In this document: positions 34,624 through 42,644 of the stretch, one piece after another
Layout: each line of letters starts with the position of its first letter
Numbering within the stretch: the first letter of the stretch is position 1
NCBI GenBank assembly: GCA_900757205.1
Contig: CAAENA010000056.1
Span: 72,009 to 136,008 of the forward strand
Reading direction: 5' to 3'
DNA length: 64,000 bases
DNA from: an uncultured Collinsella sp.
GTDB lineage: Bacteria; Actinomycetota; Coriobacteriia; Coriobacteriales; Coriobacteriaceae
The notes under the pieces: model-generated
What the model saw: the letters and a program-made list of their open reading frames with translations, nothing else
What the model was told of the DNA's origin: nothing
Databases searched by the model: none
Translations under genes and position numbers: made by a program

Positions 34624-36708
34624 ATGGATACTACCAATAGCGCCTATGGCGACAAACTCATCCGTCTTGACACGTTCGATACCGCCGTGGCGGTCGACCC
34701 CAGCGCCGAGGACGACGCCAAGCGACGGTTTATGACGCTTATTCTTCAGACTGCATACCGCGACGACGGCAATATCGGGCACGTGCTGCGCGCGACCAAC
34801 ACGAGCGGTGAGGTCTTTGCCGTCAAGCTACTCAAGGACAACGCCATCCTTTCCGGCCAAGCCCCCGACCGCTCCGCTGAGCAATCGGCAGCGCACCTGG
34901 CCAACACCGCCGCGCTGTTCGAGGAGTACCGTCATCTGTGTACCGTCTCGCACCTGCGCGGATTTCCGCGCGTCTATGGCTATGGATCGTGCGAGGACGA
35001 CCCGCTCATCCTCATGGAGTGGGTCGAGGGAACATCGCTCAAGCAGGCGCTGCCCTTGCTTCCGCACGATGCCTCGGGCGGGCTAACCACCCAGATGGTG
35101 GCCGCCGTTGGAAACGCCGTGCTTCGCGCACTCCTGATGACCAAGGGTCTCGTTAATCCGGTCGTCCATCGCGACCTGTCGCCCGCCAATATCATGTTCC
35201 GCACCACCAGCCGAACGCTCGAGCAGCAGATTGCCGATTGCTCCTTTGACCCCTGCCTCATCGACATGGGCTCCGCGACCATGGCTCTCGGCGACGACAC
35301 GATCACCCGGCGCGCCGACATCTGGCGCTTTGCCACGCCCGCATACGCCGCGCCCGAAATGCTCACGCAAGATATCGAAGGCATCACGGCCCTTCGCCGT
35401 TCGCCGGCAATCGACGTCTATGCGCTTTCGAGCATTCTGTACCAGCTCTACAGCGGTCGCAAACCGTTTGACTTTGAGTCGACGGACGCCGCTGCAACCG
35501 GCTCGTTCTATCTCGTAAAGACCAAGACCAAGCCGGCACCGCTCGAGCCGCGATGCGAGGGCGATGAAGCGCTCGTCCAAATCATCATGAAAGGCATCTC
35601 GGTCGAACAGGGCGATCGCCCTACCGAGCAGCAGATGCTCGAGGTGCTCTCGGCATACCTCACCGACGCCGAATCCGAGGGCCGCGAAGGCACAGGAGAC
35701 GAGGCTGCAATTGATATCGATTCCGGCACGCACCTTAAGGTCGACGTCGCCGGCGAGCGAGCGCGAGAGATTCTGGAGCAGGCCCGGCACGATGCCATGA
35801 CCCGCCGCCGCTTTATTATCGGTGGCGTTGTCGCAGCCGTTGCGGGGCTCGGCGTTATCGGAGCCGCAACCCATGGCTTCGGCATCCCCGACTACCTGGA
35901 CGGCATCCGCGGTACGCTTGACGACTACACCTGGGATCAGCTGCAAGAGATTTCGCTCAAGATTAAGGCGGCGAAGAGCAACGCCGAAGCTCGCAAGATC
36001 GCCAAGCGTTATCATCTGCTCGACGACGACGGCCGTATTCCCTACCCGAGCACCAAGCGCGTTACGCTCACCAACGGGCTGGAGGTCGGGGCGCAACTCG
36101 TGGGCATTCTTCACGACGACCTGGCGGATACCAACGGCAAGGCCGGTCTGTCATTTATCTTTGACGCAGGTATTGCCGAGCGCGATGCCTCAGAGCACCC
36201 GCTCAACGGTGGCTGGGAAGACTGCGAGCTGCGCACATGGCTCGATGAGGACGGCATTAAGCTGCTTCCCAAGGAACTGCAATCGGTTATCAGTCCGGTC
36301 AAGAAGATCTCGAACAACGTCGGCGCCACCAAAAGCACTTCGTGCCTGAGCGAGCTGCCCGCGACCCTTTGGCTGCCCGCCATGGTCGAGCTCTGCGGCG
36401 GACAGGCGCCCAAGGACTTTAGCGAGGACTGCCATTACCTATCCGGCATCTACAACGGCGAGGGCAAGGAATACCAGCTGTTCCGCGAGCTTAAGGTGAG
36501 CCCCTTTACCACGAACAGCATGATGATTCGCCAGTGGAAGGGCAAGGATGTCTGTTGGTGGGAGCGTACGGCGAGCCCCGACACGTCGGAGAACGAGGGC
36601 ACGCTCTATATGAACCGCGTGGGCGACGACGGCGATGTCTTTAATTACGCCACGTCTGCAAGCAAGCCCGATAAACGGACCTGCGTGATTCCCGGATTCT
36701 GCATCTAG
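34624..36708 (+). CDS. membrane Ser/Thr protein kinase with DUF6273-like ectodomain, 694 aa
   Basis: PknB-like kinase. The cytoplasmic kinase domain (about residues 30-330) has the ATP lysine in FAVKLLKD (near 68) and the catalytic loop VHRDLSPANIMF (near 181-192). The metal-binding motif is DMG instead of DFG (near 215), followed by TPAYAAPEM. After an acidic linker a single membrane helix spans about residues 397-417. The 270-residue exterior part contains NGGWEDCELRTWL, LPKELQSVISPVKK and TLWLPAMVEL, typical of DUF6273/FISUMP-like domains. PASTA repeats are absent. AAAGGA precedes the ATG. The FHA gene upstream suggests a signalling pair. Confidence 0.87.
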   Translation: MDTTNSAYGDKLIRLDTFDTAVAVDPSAEDDAKRRFMTLILQTAYRDDGNIGHVLRATNTSGEVFAVKLLKDNAILSGQAPDRSAEQSAAHLANTAALFEEYRHLCTVSHLRGFPRVYGYGSCEDDPLILMEWVEGTSLKQALPLLPHDASGGLTTQMVAAVGNAVLRALLMTKGLVNPVVHRDLSPANIMFRTTSRTLEQQIADCSFDPCLIDMGSATMALGDDTITRRADIWRFATPAYAAPEMLTQDIEGITALRRSPAIDVYALSSILYQLYSGRKPFDFESTDAAATGSFYLVKTKTKPAPLEPRCEGDEALVQIIMKGISVEQGDRPTEQQMLEVLSAYLTDAESEGREGTGDEAAIDIDSGTHLKVDVAGERAREILEQARHDAMTRRRFIIGGVVAAVAGLGVIGAATHGFGIPDYLDGIRGTLDDYTWDQLQEISLKIKAAKSNAEARKIAKRYHLLDDDGRIPYPSTKRVTLTNGLEVGAQLVGILHDDLADTNGKAGLSFIFDAGIAERDASEHPLNGGWEDCELRTWLDEDGIKLLPKELQSVISPVKKISNNVGATKSTSCLSELPATLWLPAMVELCGGQAPKDFSEDCHYLSGIYNGEGKEYQLFRELKVSPFTTNSMMIRQWKGKDVCWWERTASPDTSENEGTLYMNRVGDDGDVFNYATSASKPDKRTCVIPGFCI

Positions 36709-36749
36709 GCGGCGGGCGTCTTGCCGTGACGGGACCCCTCCCCGGCAAT

Positions 36750-37049
36750 TGTCTCGATCTGTAACATTAGCTCGGCAGATACAGGTCTAGATGTTACAGA
36801 ACGAGACAAACCCCAGCCCCGCGAGACAACATCTCAATCTGTAACAGTATGGGGTCAAAAACCTCTCTTGATGTTACAGATCAAGACATTTGAGTTGGCC
36901 GCGGGCGGTCTGTCTCGATCTGTAACAGTTAGAGGTCATATTTGCTGCTAGATGTTACAGATTGAGACATTGAGTTTTCTGCCAACTGTTTGTCTTGATC
37001 TGCAACAAATACTCGGTAAAACGGGGTCTAGTTGTTACAGATCGAGACG
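36750..37049. repeat. array of four 59-nt palindromic units
   Basis: Units at 36750-36808, 36830-36888, 36911-36969 and 36991-37049 repeat every 80-81 nt with unrelated 21-22-nt spacers. Each has a 17-nt left arm near TGTCTCGATCTGTAACA, 25 variable nt, and the complementary right arm. It fills most of the 491-nt gap between the kinase and copA genes, starting 42 nt after the kinase stop. No T-tracts follow the hairpins. Confidence 0.93.
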
Positions 37050-37124
37050 TTTGGCAGAGACGGCCACCGATTGAGCAGCCACCCTCATCTGTAATGAAAA
37101 GTCATACATTCCAACCATTACTGG

Positions 37125-37152
37125 ACACCCCCAGGGGGTATGGGTGTATAGT
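37125..37152 (+). promoter_or_regulatory. CsoR-type operator/promoter of copA
   Basis: ACACCCCCAGGGGGTATGGG and the following TGTATAGTAT combine a GC-rich ACCCCC/GGGGGT dyad with TATAGT at 37147-37152, a likely -10. Copper-responsive CsoR operators are pseudo-palindromes of this form, and a csoR gene lies at the end of the same cluster. It is 48-75 nt upstream of the copA start. Confidence 0.6.
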
Positions 37153-37199
37153 ATCAGCAGGTTAACAATTCCAACAGCGAACCACAGAAAGGAGAAGCC

Positions 37200-39539
37200 A
37201 TGGCTCAAGATAAGTTCGACGTGGGTGGCATGACATGCGCCGCCTGCCAGGCGCACGTGGATCGTGCCGTGAGCAAGCTCGACGGCGTCGAGAGCGTCGC
37301 GGTCAATCTGCTCGCCGGCTCTATGCTGGTGGACTACGACCCCGCGCAGGTCACCCCCGACGACATCTGCACCGCCGTCGATCGCGCTGGCTACTCGGCC
37401 TCACCCATCAGCACGGGCACCGACGCTGTCCAAAGCGGAAGTGCGCAAGCCAGGTCCGGCGCCGCCCATATGGAGTCGCCCACCAAAAAACTGGAGGCCG
37501 CCGCCTCTGCCATGCGCACTCGTCTCATCGTCTCGATCGTATTCCTCATCCCACTGTTCTACATAGGCATGGGGCACATGCTTGGCTGGCCGCTGCCCGG
37601 CATTTTCACCGACCATACCCACAGCATGACGCTCGCGCTCACCGAGCTCGTCCTGCTCATCCCCATCGTCTACGTCAACGACGCGTACTTTATCAACGGG
37701 TTTAAATCGCTCGCGCACGGCGCGCCCACCATGGACGCCCTTATTGCCGTGGGCGCCACCGCTTCCGTCGCCTGGTCGTTCTATGCCATGTTTATCATGG
37801 CCGACCAGCTGGCCGCCGGGCAAATCCACGAGGCCATGATGACGAGCATGGGCAACCTGTATTTTGAGAGTGCGGGCACGATCCTGTCGCTCGTCACCGT
37901 GGGCAAATACCTCGAGACACGCAGCAAATCCAAGACCGGCGGCGCCATCGAGGCGCTCATCGACCTGGCGCCCAAGAGCGCGACCGTCGTGGCAGAGGAC
38001 GGCACCGAGACCACCGTCGACGTCGACAGGATCCTTCCCGGCCAGGTCCTGCGCGTACGCCCCGGAGAGTCCATCCCCGTCGATGGCGTGGTGCTCGAGG
38101 GCAGCTCGGCCGTGGACGAGAGTGCGCTCACCGGCGAGTCCATCCCCGTGGAAAAGACCGCCGGTGCCACCGTCAACGCGGCCACGGTCAACCGCACGGG
38201 CTCGTTTACCTTCCGCGCCACGCGTGTGGGCGCCGACACGTCGCTCGCCAAGATTATCCAGCTCGTCGAGGACGCCAACACCACCAAGGCGCCCATCGCC
38301 CGCATGGCCGACAAAGTCGCCGGCGTGTTCGTGCCCGTGGTGTTTGTAATCTCGGTCGTGACCTTTGTAGTGTGGATGGCACTGACCGGCAGCATGAACG
38401 AGGCGCTCACCTCCGCTGTCGCCGTGCTGGTGATCAGTTGTCCGTGCGCGCTCGGCCTGGCCACGCCCGTCGCCATTATGGTGGGCACCGGCAAGGGCGC
38501 CGAGATGGGCATTCTGTTTAAGAGCGCTGAGGCGCTGGAGAACCTGCGCAGCGTGGGCACCGTGGTGCTCGATAAGACGGGCACGGTCACCCGCGGCAAG
38601 CCGGCCGTGACCGACATTGTGGTTGTCGCGCGCGCCGACGGCTCGCCCGCCATGAGCGAAAAGGCGCTGCTCAAGCTGGCCGCCGCGCTGGAGCGCTCGA
38701 GCGAGCACCCGCTGGCCGAGGCGATCATGGCCGAGTGCAAGTCGCGCGGAATCGTGGCGCGCACGGTCGAGGACTTTGCCGCCGTGCCTGGACGAGGCGT
38801 TACGGCGCGCGAGGGACAAAACGTCATCGCTGCCGGCAACGTGCGCCTGATGGTCGAGCTGGGCGCGAAGGTGCCCGCCGGCCTTGCCGAGCAATTTACC
38901 GCCGAGGGCAAGACGCCGCTGTTCTTTGCCAAGAACGGCGAGCTTGTCGGCACCATCGCCGTGGCTGATGAGGTCAAGGAGACGAGCGCCGAGGCCATCG
39001 CCGCGCTCCGCAAGCTCGGCGTCGATGTGCGCATGCTCACTGGCGACAACCGCGTGACGGCCGAGGCCATCGCCCGCCGCGTGGGACTGAGCAGCGAGCA
39101 GGTCATCGCCGACGTCCTCCCCGCCGACAAGGAACGCCACGTGTGCGAACTGCAGGATGCGGGCGGCAAGGTCGCCATGGTGGGCGACGGCATCAACGAC
39201 TCCCCCGCCCTGGCGCGCGCCGACGTGGGCCTTGCTATCGGCACCGGCGCCGACATCGCCAAGGAGGGCGCCGACGTGGTACTCATGCGCAGCGACCTCA
39301 TGGACGTCGCCCGAGCCATCGAGCTTTCACGCGCCACGATCCGCAACATCAAGCAGGACCTGTTCTGGGCACTGTTCTACAACGGCATCGGCATTCCGCT
39401 GGCGGCGGGCGTGTTCTTCCCGCTCACCGGATGGCAGCTCTCGCCGATGTTTGGCGCCGCGGCCATGAGCCTGTCGAGCGTGTGCGTCGTAAGCAATGCG
39501 CTGCGCCTGCGAACCTTTAAGCCTAAAGTGGCAAAATAG
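37200..39539 (+). CDS. copA: copper-exporting P1B-type ATPase CopA, 779 aa
   Basis: Membrane pump that exports Cu(I) using ATP. One N-terminal heavy-metal domain has GGMTCAAC (residues 9-16). Eight hydrophobic helices include the ion path motif SCPCALG in helix 6 (near residue 413). The phosphorylation motif DKTGT is near 458, with TGES in the actuator domain, HP in SSEHPLAEA and MVGDGINDSPAL in the hinge. AAAGGAG lies 7 nt upstream. The CopZ chaperone and CsoR repressor follow in the same direction. CPC rather than SPC/APC supports copper or silver as substrate. Confidence 0.95.
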   Translation: MAQDKFDVGGMTCAACQAHVDRAVSKLDGVESVAVNLLAGSMLVDYDPAQVTPDDICTAVDRAGYSASPISTGTDAVQSGSAQARSGAAHMESPTKKLEAAASAMRTRLIVSIVFLIPLFYIGMGHMLGWPLPGIFTDHTHSMTLALTELVLLIPIVYVNDAYFINGFKSLAHGAPTMDALIAVGATASVAWSFYAMFIMADQLAAGQIHEAMMTSMGNLYFESAGTILSLVTVGKYLETRSKSKTGGAIEALIDLAPKSATVVAEDGTETTVDVDRILPGQVLRVRPGESIPVDGVVLEGSSAVDESALTGESIPVEKTAGATVNAATVNRTGSFTFRATRVGADTSLAKIIQLVEDANTTKAPIARMADKVAGVFVPVVFVISVVTFVVWMALTGSMNEALTSAVAVLVISCPCALGLATPVAIMVGTGKGAEMGILFKSAEALENLRSVGTVVLDKTGTVTRGKPAVTDIVVVARADGSPAMSEKALLKLAAALERSSEHPLAEAIMAECKSRGIVARTVEDFAAVPGRGVTAREGQNVIAAGNVRLMVELGAKVPAGLAEQFTAEGKTPLFFAKNGELVGTIAVADEVKETSAEAIAALRKLGVDVRMLTGDNRVTAEAIARRVGLSSEQVIADVLPADKERHVCELQDAGGKVAMVGDGINDSPALARADVGLAIGTGADIAKEGADVVLMRSDLMDVARAIELSRATIRNIKQDLFWALFYNGIGIPLAAGVFFPLTGWQLSPMFGAAAMSLSSVCVVSNALRLRTFKPKVAK

Positions 39540-39563
39540 GCTCACTATTACGTCCATTTAGAA

Positions 39564-39665
39564 CGGGTTTTCCAGGTGCCAGAGATTGACCTGAAAGAGG
39601 AGCGACGCGTACTTTGGTACGCGAGCGACGGCTTGAAGGTCAAGGTCGGGTGCCTGGGAAAGCCG
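39564..39665. repeat. long imperfect hairpin in copA-copZ spacer
   Basis: The two halves, 39564-39609 and 39618-39665, are largely complementary around ACTTTGGT. The outer part pairs TTTTCCAGGTGCC with GGTGCCTGGGAAA, the middle TTGACCT with AGGTCAA and the apex CGCGTAC with GTACGCG. It occupies nearly the whole 147-nt spacer, ending just before the copZ ribosome-binding site. It may separate copA from copZ expression or be another mobile palindrome. Confidence 0.65.
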
Positions 39666-39686
39666 ACACAACAGAGAGGAATACCG

Positions 39687-39908
39687 ATGCGATACACAAT
39701 CAAGACTTCCGGCCTCATGTGCGGCCACTGCGACGCCACCGTCGAGACGGCGTTGCTCAACGTTGCCGGCGTGACCGACGCCGATGCCGATCACGAGACT
39801 CAGACCGTCCAGGTGGAGTGCGCCGACACCGTGACCGCCGAGCAGCTCGCCGCCGCTGTCGAGGCCGCGGGTGAGAAGTTCCACGCCCTTTCGGTGACCG
39901 CCGCGTAA
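39687..39908 (+). CDS. copZ: CopZ-like copper chaperone, 73 aa
   Basis: Single heavy-metal-associated domain of the Atx1/CopZ type that delivers Cu(I) to CopA. The metal site is GLMCGHCDATV near residues 9-19 (MxCxxC). Length and ferredoxin-like pattern are standard. AGAGAGGA lies upstream of the ATG at 39687. The frame is open further upstream through the hairpin, but that part has no start site. Confidence 0.9.
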   Translation: MRYTIKTSGLMCGHCDATVETALLNVAGVTDADADHETQTVQVECADTVTAEQLAAAVEAAGEKFHALSVTAA

Positions 39909-39951
39909 CGACCCGCACGTACCCCCCCCCGACCAGAAACGAGGACCCGCC

Positions 39952-40224
39952 ATGATGGCAGACCACAAATCGGTGACCCGCATGCTCAAGACGGCACGCG
40001 GCCAGATCGACGGCATCTTGCGGATGGTCGATGAGGACCGCTACTGCGTCGATATTTCCACGCAGCTCATGGCAACGCAGGCGCTCATTGCGCGCATCAA
40101 CGCCGATGTGCTCAAGGCGCATATCGAGGGCTGCGTGACTTCGGCAATCGAATCGGGCGACGAAGACCTCAAAGCCGCCAAGCTCGCCGAGATCGAACGC
40201 GTCGTCGACAAGCTCTCCAAGTAA
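39952..40224 (+). CDS. csoR: CsoR family copper-sensing repressor, 90 aa
   Basis: Small all-helical DNA-binding repressor that releases DNA when Cu(I) binds. The Cys-His-Cys copper site is visible: C in DRYCVDI, then H and C in LKAHIEGCV. The RGQIDGILRMVDEDRYC region is typical. It probably acts on the dyad upstream of copA. ATG at 39952 and a second ATG one codon later are both possible; GAGGA lies upstream. Confidence 0.93.
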   Translation: MMADHKSVTRMLKTARGQIDGILRMVDEDRYCVDISTQLMATQALIARINADVLKAHIEGCVTSAIESGDEDLKAAKLAEIERVVDKLSK

Positions 40225-40234
40225 TTGGGGCATT

Positions 40235-40315
40235 GGGGACAGACTGCTTTGCACCATCTTGGTGTATCGGGGATAGGTACGTTTGCACCACCTTGGTGCA
40301 GATTAACCTGTCCCC
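40235..40315. repeat. GGGGACAG-bounded REP-like element
   Basis: Outer arms GGGGACAG (40235) and CTGTCCCC (40308-40315) enclose two tandem TGCACCANCTTGGTG palindromes. It lies between csoR and the next gene. The form resembles REP units mobilised by RAYT/Y1 transposases, but no such transposase is in the window. Confidence 0.65.
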
Positions 40316-40370
40316 CTTGCTCTAAATCGGGTATAAAGGCGAGCAGCATATCGAACGAAAGGCAATTTGC

Positions 40371-40844
40371 ATGAATGACTTTATGAAGGGTCGCAATGGT
40401 GCCGATGAACTCACCATCGTGATGGGTTTTGCCGGCATCGTCATCGCGATGATCGGATCGATAGCCCGCATCCAGTGGCTCAGCTGGATCGCCATCGCCG
40501 TGATCGTGATTGGCGTGCTGCGCGGCCTGTCCAAAAACATCGATGCGCGTCGCAAGGAAAACGCTGCCTTTGTCACCGCGACCGCGAACGTCCCCGGCTT
40601 GGGCAAGTTTGTCGCCAGCTTGGGCGGCGGCGCTGCGGCGGCCGGCACCTCGCGCACGGCCGGTACCAGCAAGGAAGACTTTGAGCGTGCCAAGCGCACG
40701 GCCAAGAAGATGTGGAAGGGTCGCAAGACCACGGCATACCTCAAGTGCCCCAACTGCGGCCAGATGCTCTCCGTCCCCAAGGGCAAAGGCAAGATCCGCG
40801 TCACCTGCCCCAAGTGCCACGCCAAGATGGAAACCCGCTCCTAG
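40371..40844 (+). CDS. hypothetical membrane protein with C-terminal zinc ribbon, 157 aa
   Basis: Not assigned to a named family. Two hydrophobic helices near residues 15-30 and 36-50 are followed by a basic and Gly/Ala-rich linker and a C-terminal zinc ribbon (CPNCGQML and CPKCHAKM, about residues 124-150). The architecture suggests a membrane-anchored protein with a cytoplasmic zinc domain. GAAAGG lies 9 nt before the ATG. It is followed by a strong bidirectional terminator. Confidence 0.8.
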   Translation: MNDFMKGRNGADELTIVMGFAGIVIAMIGSIARIQWLSWIAIAVIVIGVLRGLSKNIDARRKENAAFVTATANVPGLGKFVASLGGGAAAAGTSRTAGTSKEDFERAKRTAKKMWKGRKTTAYLKCPNCGQMLSVPKGKGKIRVTCPKCHAKMETRS

Positions 40845-40906
40845 CGCCCGCACGCGGGACAAATTAATCAGGTTTGTTTGTCCCAAATCTTAAGTATTTG
40901 TTCGAT

Positions 40907-40944
40907 AAAAAAGCCGAGGCCTCGTGTTGAGACCTCGGCTTTTT
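40907..40944. terminator. bidirectional intrinsic terminator
   Basis: AAAAGCCGAGG and its complement form a stem with an inner CTC/GAG pair. A-runs precede and T-runs follow, so it works for both convergent genes (hypothetical protein, plus; amidohydrolase, minus). Confidence 0.9.
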
Positions 40945-40977
40945 GCATGCGGCAACGGAGCTGCCCCTTTGTCACAT

Positions 40978-42348
40978 CTACGCCACACCGTCGCGGGCCA
41001 GCTCCTCGGCCAGCGCTTCGGCAGGCATGGCCATAATCGCGTCGAGCTCGGCGTCCACCTCGGGAATACGCTTCACCTTGAGCTTGCGTACCAGATCACC
41101 GCGACACATCACATGCGTCGGCTCACGCAGAGCGCACAGGTCATCGAGCGGATTCTTGCGCGTCACCAGGATATCGGCGGCCTTGCCGCACTCGATCGTA
41201 CCGGTCTCGCCGCCCAGCCCCAGGAGCTCGGCATTGACCTGCGTAGCCGTATGCAGCGCGAAGGCGTTGCTCACGCCCACGTACTTGGCAAAATAGGCCA
41301 CCTCACGCCACATGTCGTACTGCGTCACGAACGGGCAGCTCGAATCTGTGCCAAGGCCCACCTTAACGCCAGCTTCCAGCGCCGCACGAGCACTCTCGAT
41401 AATGCCCGAGCACACGATGTCGCCGTTCTTCTTTTGCGTGTCAGTCGAATGGGTCTTCTCCGGATCGAGCAACACAAACGGCAGCGCCGGGCTGATAGTG
41501 CAGGTAACGCTGGGCGCACGATCCTCAAGCTGCGTGCCCGCGGCGCCACGGTACAGCTCCAGGATCTCGGGCGTCATCGGGGCACCGTGCTCGATCGTGT
41601 CGACCCCGGCCTCAAGCGCGGCCTTCACGCCCTCGGTGCTCTCGACATGAGCCATAGCCGGCAGGCCCACCTCGTGCGCCGCCTTGCACGCCGCCGCGGC
41701 AACCTCCACCGGCATACGCAGCACGCCCGGCTCGCCCACCTCGGTCGCATCGAACACACCGCCCGTTACGAACAGCTTAATGACGTCGGCGCCGCGCGCA
41801 TACAGGTCTCGCACCTGCTCGGCTGCCTCGACGGGGCTGTTGGCCACCTGGGCGAACAAGCCCGCGCCATGGCCGCCCGGCACCGTGACGCCCGTTCCCG
41901 GCGCTGCCAGGCGCGGGCCCTGATACTTGCCAGCGTCGATAGCGTCGCGCACGGCAATGTCGGCAAACAACGGGTCGCCCGCGCCGCGCACCGTGGTCAC
42001 GCCGCTTGCCAGCTGCTGCTGGGCACTGCCCTTGAGGATGCGGCGGACGATGGCACGGCCCACGGGATTATCGAGTTTCTTCATCAGCGCTCCCGCATCG
42101 CCGGCCGAGACAGGCTTGCCCGAGCCGCACAGGTGCACGTGCATATTGATGAGACCGGGCATGAGATACGCACCACCCAGGTCGATAACCTCGGCACCTG
42201 CAGGCGCCTGCGCCACAGCACTCGGCCCCATCCAGGTGATGACGCCGCGCTCAACAGTCACGGCCATATCGGGTTGCGGCTCCATATGTTCCGAACCATC
42301 CAGAATGGTCGCATTGATAAACAACGTGGAACGATCGGCAGATGCCAT
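40978..42348 (-). CDS. metal-dependent amidohydrolase, 456 aa
   Basis: TIM-barrel hydrolase of the amidohydrolase superfamily, close to the imidazolonepropionase/Xaa-Pro dipeptidase-like group. Metal ligands: HVH in LINMHVHLCG, K in DVIKLFVTGG, H in AMAHVEST, H in TIEHGAPM and D in GLGTDSSCPF. The C-terminal ADILVTRKNPLDDL is the usual beta-sandwich return. The ATG at 42348 has GGAG about 8 nt upstream. Substrate cannot be inferred; neighbours give no pathway. Confidence 0.88.
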   Translation of the reverse strand: MASADRSTLFINATILDGSEHMEPQPDMAVTVERGVITWMGPSAVAQAPAGAEVIDLGGAYLMPGLINMHVHLCGSGKPVSAGDAGALMKKLDNPVGRAIVRRILKGSAQQQLASGVTTVRGAGDPLFADIAVRDAIDAGKYQGPRLAAPGTGVTVPGGHGAGLFAQVANSPVEAAEQVRDLYARGADVIKLFVTGGVFDATEVGEPGVLRMPVEVAAAACKAAHEVGLPAMAHVESTEGVKAALEAGVDTIEHGAPMTPEILELYRGAAGTQLEDRAPSVTCTISPALPFVLLDPEKTHSTDTQKKNGDIVCSGIIESARAALEAGVKVGLGTDSSCPFVTQYDMWREVAYFAKYVGVSNAFALHTATQVNAELLGLGGETGTIECGKAADILVTRKNPLDDLCALREPTHVMCRGDLVRKLKVKRIPEVDAELDAIMAMPAEALAEELARDGVA

Positions 42349-42497
42349 ATCGAGCTCCTCCCTCACGATTAACTTGAACATTTGTCCATTATCACCTAGT
42401 CCCGCTGGATTGCTGCAGACGCATCGGTTAACGGAAGGAAGAGGGGATGTGGGGAGACGGAACACGTTGCAGTCCCACCCCAGCGACACCAGGGAAA

Positions 42498-42637
42498 TGT
42501 CTCGATCTGTAACAGGTACAGGGTTATTAGGCCCCTTGATGTTACAGATCGAGACATTCGGTCGACGTTTCACCGGCTTGTCTCGATCTGTAACAATTAC
42601 GAGCTCAAGCAACCTCTAAACGTTACAGATCGAGACA
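42498..42637. repeat. array of two 59-nt palindromic units
   Basis: Units at 42498-42556 and 42579-42637 are 81 nt apart. All four arms carry the CG form of the variable dinucleotide, and both units pair perfectly or nearly so. The array starts 150 nt upstream of the amidohydrolase start and ends 7 nt after the stop of the next gene. Confidence 0.93.
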
Positions 42638-42644
42638 AAACCTC

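Noticed and set aside
36750..37049. CRISPR array
   Set aside because: The spacing is regular, but the 59-nt unit is a long palindrome with a variable centre, spacers are only 20-22 nt, arrays have 1-4 units and no cas gene is present.
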